From positions 1 through 64,000 of the forward strand of contig JBOHME010000008.1 in the NCBI GenBank assembly GCA_050729795.1: 64,000 nt of DNA. Direction: 5' to 3'. Position 1 is the first letter of the stretch. Every line of letters begins with the position of its first letter. Shown one piece after another: positions 43,989-52,654 of the stretch. The DNA is from AP-15 sp050729795 (GTDB lineage Bacteria; Pseudomonadota; Alphaproteobacteria; ATCC43930; CGMCC-115725). The notes under the pieces are model-generated. The model saw nothing but the letters and a program-made list of their open reading frames with translations, had not been told where the DNA came from and ran no database searches. The position numbers and the translations under genes are program-made.

Positions 43989-45647
43989 TCAGAGCTCGCC
44001 GCGGTCGGCGAGTGCGCGGATGCGGTCGGCGGTACGCAAGGCGATCGCCTGGATTGTCAATGACGGGTTGACGCCGCCGACAGTCGGAAACACCGAACCG
44101 TCGCAAATCCACAAATTGCGCACATCCCAGCTTCGGCAGTCGGCGTTGACAACGCTGGTGCGCGGGTCGTCGCCCATGCGCGCGGTGCCGTTCAGATGGC
44201 AGGTGTCGTCGATCTCGTCCCACAATTCGTGCGCGCCGCCGGCGGCCAGGCAGTCGCGCATCGACCCCATCGCGTGGCGGATCAGCCGCCTGTCGTTGTC
44301 GCCCCAGGAAAACGTCACACGTGGGATCTTGAGGCCCAGCTCGTCCGTCTCCTCGGCGAGCGTCACCCGGTTGCGCTCGTCGGGCATCACCTCGCCGACG
44401 ATCTTGACCCCGACCTGATGGTTGTACTTTTCCATCTCGTCACGCAGGGCCTGGCCCCACAGCCCGCGCGCGCCAGCGACGAGACCAGCCCAGGCGACCG
44501 GCAGTGGTCCCTGGCTCATATAGCAGTAGCCGCCGAAGAAATCCTTGCCTGTGTCGGTGTAGTTCCAGTGCTCAGTGAGGCTCAGCGACGGAGGGCCCTT
44601 GTACCACCGCACCTCCTCGTCCATCGTGCCGTAGACCGCCTGGTTCGCCTGCACCATCAGGTTATGGCCGACGAGGCCGGACGAGCTGTTGCCGAGCCCG
44701 TCCGGGTGGCGCCGGTCAGCCGAGTTCAACAGCAGCCGCGGCGTCTCGATTGCATAACCGGCGATGACGACGTTGCGCGCGCGCTGGAACCGCCATTTGC
44801 CTTCGCGGCAATAATGCACGCCGGTCGCAAGGCCGGTTTTCGGGTCGGTCTCGACCCGGCCGACCATCGCCAGGTCGCGGATCTCCGCGCCGGCGGCAAC
44901 CGCCCGAGGAATCCAGGTGATCAGGGCGCTCTGCTTTGCATTGGTCGAGCAGCCGGAAACGCAGAACCCGCGATAGACGCAAGGCGGTGATAGTCCACGC
45001 GGTGCCGAGACCGTGGCCAGCGGCGTCGGCGCCCAGCCGATCCCGAGCGCCTCGGCGCCGCGCGCCAGCACCAGCGCGGGGGCGTTCAATTCGTGCGGAC
45101 GATAGGGGTAGCGCGGGCGGTGCGGCCCCCAGGGATAGCGCACCGGCCCCGAAATCTTCAGCGCCTGCTCGACCGCGGTGTAATAGCGCCACATCTCGCG
45201 CCAGTCGATCGGCCAGTCGGCGCCGTAGCCGAGCCGGGTGCGCGCCTTGAACCAGTCCGGCCGGAAGCGCAGCGACACCATCGCGAAATGCACGGTGCTG
45301 CCACCGACCGCACGGCCGCTGTTGTTGGCGCCCAGCACCAGCGGGTCGGCGCCGTCGCAAATCCGCTCGCCGGTCCAATAGAGCTTCTGCTGGTGTGTCT
45401 CGTCGGAGGCGAAATCCTCGAGCGGGCGCCACCAGGGTCCGGCATCGAAGCCGACCACCGAGAACCCGGTTTCGGCCAGGCGACACGCCAACGTGCCGCC
45501 GCCGGCGCCGGTGCCGACGATCGCGAAATCGACCGGCTCGTCGTCGCGGTGCTCGCGCATCGGGACCCAGCCGCCGACGCGGAACGGGTCGGGCGCGCGT
45601 CCGCCGACGCCGCGCGGTGCTGCTTGCGGATCAACCGATGCGGGCAT
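43989..45647 (-). CDS. GMC-family flavoprotein oxidoreductase
   Basis: This is a 552-residue FAD oxidoreductase of the glucose-methanol-choline family (gluconate/fructose-type dehydrogenase large subunit). The FAD motif VGTGAGGGTLACRLAE is near residue 43 and the C-terminal active-site region has CHLNGTARMGDDP and VNPSLTIQAIALRTADR. It has no signal peptide of its own. ATG 45647 overlaps the G2DH subunit-3 gene by 17 bp. It probably oxidises a sugar, polyol or sugar acid, handing electrons to a membrane partner. Confidence 0.9.
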   Translation of the reverse strand: MPASVDPQAAPRGVGGRAPDPFRVGGWVPMREHRDDEPVDFAIVGTGAGGGTLACRLAETGFSVVGFDAGPWWRPLEDFASDETHQQKLYWTGERICDGADPLVLGANNSGRAVGGSTVHFAMVSLRFRPDWFKARTRLGYGADWPIDWREMWRYYTAVEQALKISGPVRYPWGPHRPRYPYRPHELNAPALVLARGAEALGIGWAPTPLATVSAPRGLSPPCVYRGFCVSGCSTNAKQSALITWIPRAVAAGAEIRDLAMVGRVETDPKTGLATGVHYCREGKWRFQRARNVVIAGYAIETPRLLLNSADRRHPDGLGNSSSGLVGHNLMVQANQAVYGTMDEEVRWYKGPPSLSLTEHWNYTDTGKDFFGGYCYMSQGPLPVAWAGLVAGARGLWGQALRDEMEKYNHQVGVKIVGEVMPDERNRVTLAEETDELGLKIPRVTFSWGDNDRRLIRHAMGSMRDCLAAGGAHELWDEIDDTCHLNGTARMGDDPRTSVVNADCRSWDVRNLWICDGSVFPTVGGVNPSLTIQAIALRTADRIRALADRGEL

Positions 45648-46272
45648 TGTCACGGTATGCTTCGGCCTCCTGGCCCGGTGTGGCTTCCGCCGCTTCCCAA
45701 GGGTCGCGGCGGTCGAGCTGCATGCGCACATAGCCGCGCGGGCTCGCCGGGCCGCCGAAGCCGATCTCGTTCCATGCGGTCGGATGGCCGTAATAGGCGC
45801 TGACGATGTCGAACAGCAGCCGCTTGGTAAAGAACACCGCGGGCGGCATCTCGCCCCATGCCTCGCGCGCGACTTCGCCGATCTGCACCGCGCGCAGCAG
45901 CGCGTCCTGCTCGGTGGCGTCGAGCGCCGCGAACGCGACACCGTGGATGCGCCGCGCCTCGGCGTCGATACCGCCAAGACCCTGCCGCCATGCCTCGCGC
46001 AGCGGCGGCAGACGGTGATCGCGGTAGCCATCGCCGCGGTTCGCGGACAGCTTGTCGTCGATCATCGCGGCGAGCGGAACCAGCGGGTGGTCGGGCGCCT
46101 GCGGCACGATGCGCTGGCAGACCGCGTCGAGCGTCCGCCACTCTTCGGGCGCGAAAAAGCGCGGCTCGCGCGGCAGCGACAGGCGCTCATCGATGACCTG
46201 CCGGGTCTTTTCATTCCACGACGGGGAATGCCGTTTGGCGCGCACGTCGTAGCCGGGAAAGCGGCCGTTCAT
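45631..46272 (-). CDS. Gluconate 2-dehydrogenase subunit 3 family protein
   Basis: This is a 213-residue small subunit accompanying GMC dehydrogenases: RFFAPEEWRTLDAVCQRIVP, the YGHPTAWNEIGFGGPASPRG stretch and a helical core. In classical gluconate dehydrogenases this subunit carries a TAT signal; here the N-terminus (MNGRFPGYDVRAKRHSPSWN) has none, so a cytoplasmic location or a different export route is implied. Its ATG overlaps the stop of the membrane-protein gene (ATGA). Confidence 0.87.
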   Translation of the reverse strand: MNGRFPGYDVRAKRHSPSWNEKTRQVIDERLSLPREPRFFAPEEWRTLDAVCQRIVPQAPDHPLVPLAAMIDDKLSANRGDGYRDHRLPPLREAWRQGLGGIDAEARRIHGVAFAALDATEQDALLRAVQIGEVAREAWGEMPPAVFFTKRLLFDIVSAYYGHPTAWNEIGFGGPASPRGYVRMQLDRRDPWEAAEATPGQEAEAYRDNARIG

Positions 46273-47180
46273 CGTTGGCGCTCGATCAGCTTGAGCGCGG
46301 CGAGCCCGGCGAGCGCCAGCGCGGTGAAGGCCGGCGGCGCCGGCAAGGGTGGGCCGTTCAACAGGTTCTGCGACCAGTTACGCCAGCCGCCCATGTTGCG
46401 CTGGATGCCGTAGGCATGAAACCCGGCGCCGATCAGCCCGATTGCGGTCAGCAGCCGCATCGACCAGCGCGCCGGGCTGATCCAGCATGGCGCCAGCGAC
46501 GCTGCGGCCAAGAGGCCGGCGGCGACCGGCGGTACCGTCACCGGCACGATCATCGCCGGGTTGTGGTAGGCGCCGCGGAAATGCATCAGCGCAGCCTCGC
46601 CGGTGGTGCCGACGAGCCCAAGCGTGACCAGCCGGGCGATCAGGAGGCCGGTCCGGGTTCCGCAGATCGTGGTGCCACCGCGCCGCAGCCGCTCGGCGAG
46701 GCCGCCGAGCATCCCCGACAGCGACAATGCCGCGGGTGCCCCGAGCGGAGCGGCGTAGAACAGGTTGAGCCAGCTCCACCCGCCCGGCCGTTTCAACACG
46801 TTGTAGCAATGAAAGCCGGTGCCGGCGATACCGGTGATCAGCGCCAGCGCATGGCTGAAATCGCGCGTTACGCTGGGCTGTTGCCGGTCAGCGGCACCAT
46901 GCAGGCTCGCGCCGAGCGTCTGCGCCGCGACACCGAGCGGCAACGCCATGATCGGGTTATGGAACGACCCGCGGTAATGCTCGGTGGCACTATCGGCGAG
47001 TGCCGCGGCGGCGAGCAGCGCGCCGGCGCGGTCGAGGCCGCGTGCCGCGCTGGTGCCGGGCGGACCATCGAGCGACGGCCGGGAAAGCGATTTCCGCAGC
47101 GCGCTTTCGAGCGCCGCCGCCGCGGCCACGACGGCAAACGATGTCACCGCGAGACCGATAAAGGATCGTGGCTTGGCCAT
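46269..47180 (-). CDS. Internally duplicated membrane protein with conserved histidines
   Basis: I do not recognise a named family. This protein of 303 residues has about eight hydrophobic segments. Two homologous halves are visible: HYRGSFHNPIMALPLGV (residues 68-84) against HFRGAYHNPAMIVPVTV (200-216), and GTGFHCYNVLKRPGGW (121-136) against GAGFHAYGIQRNMGGW (251-266). The histidines fall at 68, 74, 124 and 200, 206, 255, so six are conserved between halves. It is coupled on both sides to a GMC dehydrogenase system that lacks a cytochrome subunit. A heme-, metal- or quinone-binding anchor passing electrons to the membrane is an inference. Confidence 0.7.
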   Translation of the reverse strand: MAKPRSFIGLAVTSFAVVAAAAALESALRKSLSRPSLDGPPGTSAARGLDRAGALLAAAALADSATEHYRGSFHNPIMALPLGVAAQTLGASLHGAADRQQPSVTRDFSHALALITGIAGTGFHCYNVLKRPGGWSWLNLFYAAPLGAPAALSLSGMLGGLAERLRRGGTTICGTRTGLLIARLVTLGLVGTTGEAALMHFRGAYHNPAMIVPVTVPPVAAGLLAAASLAPCWISPARWSMRLLTAIGLIGAGFHAYGIQRNMGGWRNWSQNLLNGPPLPAPPAFTALALAGLAALKLIERQR

Positions 47181-47184
47181 CGCC

Positions 47185-48285
47185 TCACCGCACCCGGAAG
47201 CGCTCGGCGTCGCGGGCCTTGAACACGAGCCCGAAACCGGGCCGTGACAAATCGGGGGCGATCACACCGGCCCGTGGCACGGGCGCGCCGTCGAACGGCA
47301 GGTGCTCGATGCGCACATGGTCGTGAAACCATTCGAGATGGCGCAGCCGTTTTGCGGCGCAGGCGGCATGAAGATGTAGCGACGGCGCGCAATGCCCCGA
47401 CAGGTCGATGTGGCGCGTCTCGCACAGCGCCGCCGCGGCGAGAAACCCGGTAATCCCGCCGCAGCGCGTCACGTCGGCCTGCAGGACATCGACCGCGGGC
47501 AAGGCGAGGAGGCGATGGAAATCGTCGAGTGTGTAGCCGTATTCGCCGGCCGCGATATCCATGCCCTCCGGAGCGCGCGCCCGCATCAGCGCCAGCCCGT
47601 CGACGTCGTCGGAGCTCACCGGCTCCTCGAACCAGGTGACACGGTCCGCGGCAATCCGCTTGGCGAGCGCCAGCGCCTGCCGCGCCGAGAACGCGCCGTT
47701 GGCATCGACGAACAGCCCGGCATCGCCAACCGCACGACGTGCCGCGGCGACCCGCTCAGGATCGCGCGCCGGCTCGGTGCCAATCTTCATCTTGACCCAG
47801 CGGCAACCGTCATTTTCGACCCAGCTGGCAAGCTGGTCGCACAGCCGCGCATCGGTATAAGAGGTAAACCCGCCGCTGCCGTAGATCGGCACCGTCTCGC
47901 GGCAACGCCCGAGCAAGGCGGCGACCGAAACTCCGAGCAGCTTGGCCTTCAAGTCCCACAGTGCCGCATCGAGCGCCGAGATCGCGGTCGCGACCAGGCC
48001 GGAGCGGCCGAGATTGCGGACGACACGCCACAGCGCGGTGTTTGCCGCCGGGATGTCGAACACCGGCCGGCCGGCGATCGCCTCGGCGAGCTTGCCCTCG
48101 ATCAGCCGGGTGATCGAGGCATCGGCATAGGTGTAGCCGAGCCCGGTCTTGCCGCCGGCCTCGATCTCGACCACCACCAGCACAGTGCGGTCCCATTCGA
48201 GCGTGCCGTCGGCCTCGGGCGCATCGGTCGGGATTTCGTAGGCCGCCGCCGCGACCCGGCCGATCGGCGCTTCGTGCGTCCTCAT
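47185..48285 (-). CDS. Mandelate racemase/muconate lactonizing enzyme family protein
   Basis: This is an enolase-superfamily enzyme of 366 residues. The Lys pair is in WVKMKIGTEP, the metal ligands in FVDANGAFS, WFEEPVSSDD and AAGEYGYTLDD, and the final His in LSGHCAPSLHLHAACA, near LEWFHDHVRIEHL. Members abstract a proton alpha to a carboxylate, as in sugar-acid dehydratases or racemases. Position in the operon suggests dehydration of the sugar acid made by the GMC system. The ATG overlaps the TPP enzyme's stop by 4 bp. Confidence 0.87.
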   Translation of the reverse strand: MRTHEAPIGRVAAAAYEIPTDAPEADGTLEWDRTVLVVVEIEAGGKTGLGYTYADASITRLIEGKLAEAIAGRPVFDIPAANTALWRVVRNLGRSGLVATAISALDAALWDLKAKLLGVSVAALLGRCRETVPIYGSGGFTSYTDARLCDQLASWVENDGCRWVKMKIGTEPARDPERVAAARRAVGDAGLFVDANGAFSARQALALAKRIAADRVTWFEEPVSSDDVDGLALMRARAPEGMDIAAGEYGYTLDDFHRLLALPAVDVLQADVTRCGGITGFLAAAALCETRHIDLSGHCAPSLHLHAACAAKRLRHLEWFHDHVRIEHLPFDGAPVPRAGVIAPDLSRPGFGLVFKARDAERFRVR

Positions 48286-50075
48286 TTGTCCGATCTCCCG
48301 GGCAATACCGATGCGAGCACCTGGCGGGCGGTGCCGGCGATCACCCCGCCCTCGCGCGGATCACCCTTGAGCAGCGTCTCCGAAAACGCCTTTGCCTGCT
48401 TCAGCGTGATGTGCGGCGGCAGCGGCGGCACCTCGGGGTCGGTCTTGAACTCGACGACCACTGGCCGGTCGGCGGCGAGCGCCTCCTCCCAGGCCGGGCC
48501 GACCCGGTCGGGATTGTCGACGAAGATGCCCTTGAGCCCGATCAGCTCGGCAAATTTGTGATAGGGCACGTTCGGGATTTTCTGCGAGGCATCAAATTTC
48601 GGGTCGCCCTCCATGACCCGCTGCTCCCAGGTGACCTGGTTCAGATCCTCGTTGTTGAAGACGCCGCAAATCCAGCGCGGGCTCGACCATTTGCGCCAGT
48701 ATTTGGCGACCGTGATCAGCTCGGCCATATTGTTCATCTGCATGGCACCATCGCCGACGAGCGCGATGACCGGGCGGTCGGGGTGGGCGAACTTGGCAGC
48801 GATCGCATAGGGCACCGCAGCACCCATCGAGGCGAGCCCGCCCGACAACGAGCACATCATGCCGCGGCGCATTTTGAGATCGCGCGCGTACCAGTTGGCG
48901 CATGATCCGGAATCGCTGGTGACGATCACGCGCTCGGGCAGGCGCGGCGACAATTCCCAGGTGACGCGCTGCGGGTTGACTGGATGCGCCGGCTGCATCG
49001 CCCGCTCCTCCAGTGTCTTCCACCACTCTCTCGTCCACCCTTCGATCTTCTTGCGCCAGGCATGGTCGCTGCGCTCGTGCAACAGCGGCAGCATTGCGCG
49101 CAAGGTCTCGGCCGCGTCGCCGACCAGGTTGACCTCCATCGGATAGCGCAGGCTCAGCATCTCGGGCGCGATATCGATCTGCACCCCGCGGGCCTGACCC
49201 TCCTTGGGGAGGAACTCGGAATAGGGAAAGCCCGATCCGATCATCAGGAGCGTGTCGCAATCGTTCATCAGGTCCCAGCTCGGCTTGGTGCCGAGGAGGC
49301 CGATCGAGCCGGTTACCCAAGGGAGATCGTCGGGCAGCGCGGCCTTGCCGAGCAGCGCCTTGGCGACGCCGGCGCCAAGCCGGCTGGCGACCGCAATGAC
49401 CTCGTCGGTGGCATGAAGGGCGCCCGCGCCAACCAGGATGGCGACCCGCTTACCGGCATTCAGCACATCCGCGGCCTGATGCAAGTCGGCGTCATACGGC
49501 ACCACTTTTGGCGCCTTGTAGCCGATCCCCGAATGCAGCGTGCCGTGAGCGCGCGGTGGCTCTTCGTAGTCGAGCTCCTGCAGATCATTTGGCAAAATCA
49601 TCGCCGTTACGCGATGCTGGGCGACCGCGATGCGCACAGCGCGGTCGGTCAGGTGGCGCACCTGGCCTGGCAAGGTCGCAGTTTGGACGAAGGCGCCAGC
49701 CACGTCCTTGAACATCGCCGGCAGGTCCACCTCCTGCTGATAATGTCCGCCGATCGCCATGCGCGCTTGCTGGCCGGTGATCGCCAGCACCGGCATGTGA
49801 TCGAGCCGCGCATCGTAGAGCCCGGTCACGAGGTGCGCTGCGCCGGGCCCCGAGGTGGCAATGCACACGCCCAGCTCACCGGTGAACTTGGCGTGGGCCG
49901 AGGCCATGAACGCCGCCATCTCTTCGTGACGCACCTGCACGAACTCGATCTTTCCTTCAGCGCGCTGCAAGGCGCCAAAGACGCCGTTGATGCCGTCGCC
50001 GGGGTACCCGTAAATCCGCCGCACTCCCCACTCGTGCAGCCGCTCGATAAGAAAGTCGCCGACGGTCTGGGCCAT
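48282..50075 (-). CDS. Thiamine-pyrophosphate-dependent enzyme, pyruvate-oxidase-like
   Basis: This is a 597-residue TPP enzyme of the acetolactate synthase/pyruvate oxidase superfamily. The N-terminal pyrimidine domain has GYPGDGINGVFGAL and the catalytic Glu in RHEEMAAFMASAHAK; the TPP/Mg motif is VGDGAMQMNNMAELI with FNNEDLNQVTWEQR. It most resembles YdaP-type 'thiamine pyrophosphate-requiring protein'. It probably decarboxylates a 2-keto acid. ATG 50075 has GGAGAAA upstream. It is the first gene of the five-gene operon. Confidence 0.88.
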   Translation of the reverse strand: MAQTVGDFLIERLHEWGVRRIYGYPGDGINGVFGALQRAEGKIEFVQVRHEEMAAFMASAHAKFTGELGVCIATSGPGAAHLVTGLYDARLDHMPVLAITGQQARMAIGGHYQQEVDLPAMFKDVAGAFVQTATLPGQVRHLTDRAVRIAVAQHRVTAMILPNDLQELDYEEPPRAHGTLHSGIGYKAPKVVPYDADLHQAADVLNAGKRVAILVGAGALHATDEVIAVASRLGAGVAKALLGKAALPDDLPWVTGSIGLLGTKPSWDLMNDCDTLLMIGSGFPYSEFLPKEGQARGVQIDIAPEMLSLRYPMEVNLVGDAAETLRAMLPLLHERSDHAWRKKIEGWTREWWKTLEERAMQPAHPVNPQRVTWELSPRLPERVIVTSDSGSCANWYARDLKMRRGMMCSLSGGLASMGAAVPYAIAAKFAHPDRPVIALVGDGAMQMNNMAELITVAKYWRKWSSPRWICGVFNNEDLNQVTWEQRVMEGDPKFDASQKIPNVPYHKFAELIGLKGIFVDNPDRVGPAWEEALAADRPVVVEFKTDPEVPPLPPHITLKQAKAFSETLLKGDPREGGVIAGTARQVLASVLPGRSDK

Positions 50076-50189
50076 TTTCTCCAGTCCTTGCGCGGGGGGT
50101 TGCTGCCCCCTCGAACACCCATCATCGCAAGCGGTTCCGGAGTGCCCGGTGGCGGAACCGGCGGGCGCATCTCTCGTTTGGCAGGGCGG

Positions 50190-50897
50190 ATGCTGCTTCA
50201 CGTCACCTGGCCCACGATCCTGCTCCGCCTCGTGCTGACGGCGCTGGCCGGGGCCGCGATCGGCTTCAATCGCGGCGAGGAGGATCGCCCGGTCGGTTTG
50301 CGGACGACGATGCTGGTAGCGCTCGCCGCCGCGATTGCCATGATCCAGGCCAACCTGCTGTTGCCCACGGTCGGCAAGGCGACCGGCTCGTTCGTCGTGC
50401 TCGACCTGATGCGGTTGCCGCTCGGCATCCTGTCGGGGATGGGCTTTATCGGCGCCGGAGCGATTGTCCGGCGCCACGACCTGGTGCTGGGCGTCACCAC
50501 CGCGGCAACGCTGTGGTACGTCACGGTCATGGGGCTGTGCTTTGGCGGAGGTCAGCTCCGTCTAGGCCTTGCCGCCTTGATCCTGGGCTTGCTTGTGCTG
50601 TGGGGCTTGAAGCGGGTTGAGCGCCACATTGGGCATGAATTCCGCGCGGAATTGAGCGTCACCTTCGCAGCGGCAAGCGCCGCCGACGAAGCGGTGCTGG
50701 GGCGTATCGCCGCAGCCGGGTTTGCCGTCCATCATCGTGCGATCTCGCTCGACGAGCAGGGCATGGTCTGCACGCTGCAGTGCGAATTGCGCTGGAAGAC
50801 GGTGCGGCCCGGCGAACCGCCGGTCGGGCTGCTGCGCGAGCTCGGGAATTGTCCGGGTCTGCTCAATCTCCAATGGCAGCCGACTGGTCGACAGTAA
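50190..50897 (+). CDS. MgtC/SapB-family membrane protein
   Basis: This 235-residue protein has four to five N-terminal membrane helices with the MgtC signature AAIGFNRGEEDRPVGLRTTM and LSGMGFIGAGAIVRRHD, then a C-terminal soluble ACT-like domain. MgtC members regulate Mg2+ homeostasis and F-ATPase in pathogens; in environmental bacteria the role is unclear. It is divergent from the TPP operon (114-bp gap), which probably holds both promoters. Confidence 0.88.
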   Translation: MLLHVTWPTILLRLVLTALAGAAIGFNRGEEDRPVGLRTTMLVALAAAIAMIQANLLLPTVGKATGSFVVLDLMRLPLGILSGMGFIGAGAIVRRHDLVLGVTTAATLWYVTVMGLCFGGGQLRLGLAALILGLLVLWGLKRVERHIGHEFRAELSVTFAAASAADEAVLGRIAAAGFAVHHRAISLDEQGMVCTLQCELRWKTVRPGEPPVGLLRELGNCPGLLNLQWQPTGRQ

Positions 50898-51004
50898 TTT
50901 GGACGCGTCCGGAATTTGCACCCGTCCGGAACCATCTGGAACGCCTTGAGCTCTGGCAAGGACATGCCCGCAAGAGTGTTGCTCTACGGCGAGGACGCGA
51001 ATTT

Positions 51005-52147
51005 TCAGGGCGGCTCGTTCGCCATGATGATCGTGCCGGAGGCGGCGAACATGCCGCCGACACCATGGCAGACCGAGATTTTGGCGTTGGAGATTTGCGC
51101 GGGGGCGGTGCCGCGCATTTGCCGCACGCTCTCCTGCAATGCGTACATGCCGTACATGCCGGAATGCATGTAGGAGAGGCCGCCGCCGTTGGTGTTCAGC
51201 GGCAATTTGGCACCGGGGGCGGTGTTGCGATCGGCGATGAAGGCGCCAGCCTCGCCGCGCCCGACAAACCCCAGATCCTCGAGGCCGTAGATCGGCAGGT
51301 GCGCGAAAGCGTCGTAGATCATCAGATGATCGACATCGCTGTGGGTGATGCCGGCTTCGGCAAAGGCCTTGGCGCCCGATACGCGGAACGCGCGCGACGA
51401 GGTGAAATCCGCCATTTGGCTGACCATCGGCGTCTCGACGGATTCACCGGTGCCGAGGAGGTAGACCGGCTTTTGCGGGAAATCCCTGGCACGCTCGGCC
51501 GAAACCAATATCAGCGCACCACCGCCATCGGTCACCAGACAGCACTGCAACAGGCGGAACGGGTAGGCGATCATCCGCGAATTGAGCACGTCATCGACCG
51601 TGATCGGCGCCTTGAAGGTGGCGCGCGGGTTTTTCGCCGCCCATTCGCGCTGCACGACCGAGACCATCGCCAGGGTCTCGTCCCTGAGCCCGTAGGTCTT
51701 CATGTAGCGCAGCACCGGCACGGTGAACAAAGAGGGCGGCCCCATCGGGCCATAGGGCTGCTCGAACTGGCCGGCGAGGCTGGTCGGTGCGACGACATTG
51801 CGGGTGCGCCCGACCCCCGAGCGGCCGCTTTCGCCATGGGTGATCAGCACCGTGTCGCACAGCCCCGCGGCGATCGCCGCCGCGGCATGGCGGGTGTGGA
51901 TCATGAACGAGCAGCCACCGACCGCGGTGCCGTCGACCCATTTCGGCGTCAGGCCGAGATAGTGCGCCACGGTCACCGGCGTCTCGCCGGCGGTGGCGAT
52001 GCCGTCGATGTCGGACGGCTTCAATCCGGCATCGGCCATCGCGTTCAATGCCGCATCGGCGTGCAGCTGGATTTGCGACATGTCGGGAATGATTCCGAGC
52101 TTTGTGGTCTCGGCGGCACCGACGATGGCGATCGATTTTGGCTGCAT
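51005..52147 (-). CDS. Thiolase-family protein
   Basis: This is a 380-residue thiolase-fold protein of the acetyl-CoA acetyltransferase/SCP-x type: AIVGAAETTKLGIIPDMSQI, the TPKWVDGTAVGGCSF region, and the C-terminal PLNTNGGGLSYMHSGMYG and VCHGVGGMFAASGTI. Proteins of this group often form a complex with an OB-fold DUF35 partner and act in steroid or acyl-CoA thiolysis or claisen-type steps. The partner is the gene 5 bp upstream on the same strand. Confidence 0.87.
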   Translation of the reverse strand: MQPKSIAIVGAAETTKLGIIPDMSQIQLHADAALNAMADAGLKPSDIDGIATAGETPVTVAHYLGLTPKWVDGTAVGGCSFMIHTRHAAAAIAAGLCDTVLITHGESGRSGVGRTRNVVAPTSLAGQFEQPYGPMGPPSLFTVPVLRYMKTYGLRDETLAMVSVVQREWAAKNPRATFKAPITVDDVLNSRMIAYPFRLLQCCLVTDGGGALILVSAERARDFPQKPVYLLGTGESVETPMVSQMADFTSSRAFRVSGAKAFAEAGITHSDVDHLMIYDAFAHLPIYGLEDLGFVGRGEAGAFIADRNTAPGAKLPLNTNGGGLSYMHSGMYGMYALQESVRQMRGTAPAQISNAKISVCHGVGGMFAASGTIIMANEPP

Positions 52148-52152
52148 CGCAT

Positions 52153-52563
52153 TTACCTCGCGGCCGGCCGGAACAGCGGCAGGGTGATGTCGACGTCGAG
52201 CTTTTCGAAGACGACCTCGAGGGGCATGTCGAGCTGCAACGCCTCGGGCGTCTGCAGGCAGCCGATGATGTTGGTCATCATGCGCGGGCCCTCATCCAAT
52301 TCGACGACGGCGATTGAATAGGGCGGGGTGAAGCCAGGCACCGGCCGGTGGTGGATCACATAGCTGAAGAGCCGGCCCTTGCCCGAGGCACGAAACACCG
52401 CGACCTCGCGTGAGGCGCAGGCGGGGCAGAACGGTCGCGGCGGAAAATAGGGTTTGCCGCAGGCGTTGCAGCGCTGCAGCCGCAATTCACCGGCCCGCGT
52501 GCCTTCCCAGAAATGCTGCGTCTCCGGCGTCGGCACCGGCCGCGCGCGTCGTCCCTCGGACAT
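52153..52563 (-). CDS. Zn-ribbon/OB-fold (DUF35) protein
   Basis: This is a 136-residue acyl-CoA-associated OB-fold protein. A zinc ribbon (CNACGKPYFPPRPFCPAC) is followed by the OB strands (GRLFSYVIHHRPVPGF, PYSIAVVELDEGPRMMTNI). This family binds acyl-CoA partners of thiolase-like or ChsH-type enzymes. Start 52563 (MSEGRRARPVPTPE) is used because the longer frame runs into the divergent gene. It is 5 bp before the thiolase gene. Confidence 0.88.
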   Translation of the reverse strand: MSEGRRARPVPTPETQHFWEGTRAGELRLQRCNACGKPYFPPRPFCPACASREVAVFRASGKGRLFSYVIHHRPVPGFTPPYSIAVVELDEGPRMMTNIIGCLQTPEALQLDMPLEVVFEKLDVDITLPLFRPAAR

Positions 52564-52654
52564 CCCCCATCTCCATCTGGCGATCCCGATCGAGACTTTG
52601 ACGCCTGCCGCGATTTCGGGCAAACGGAACCTCGGAAAATTCGCGGAGGGCGAC

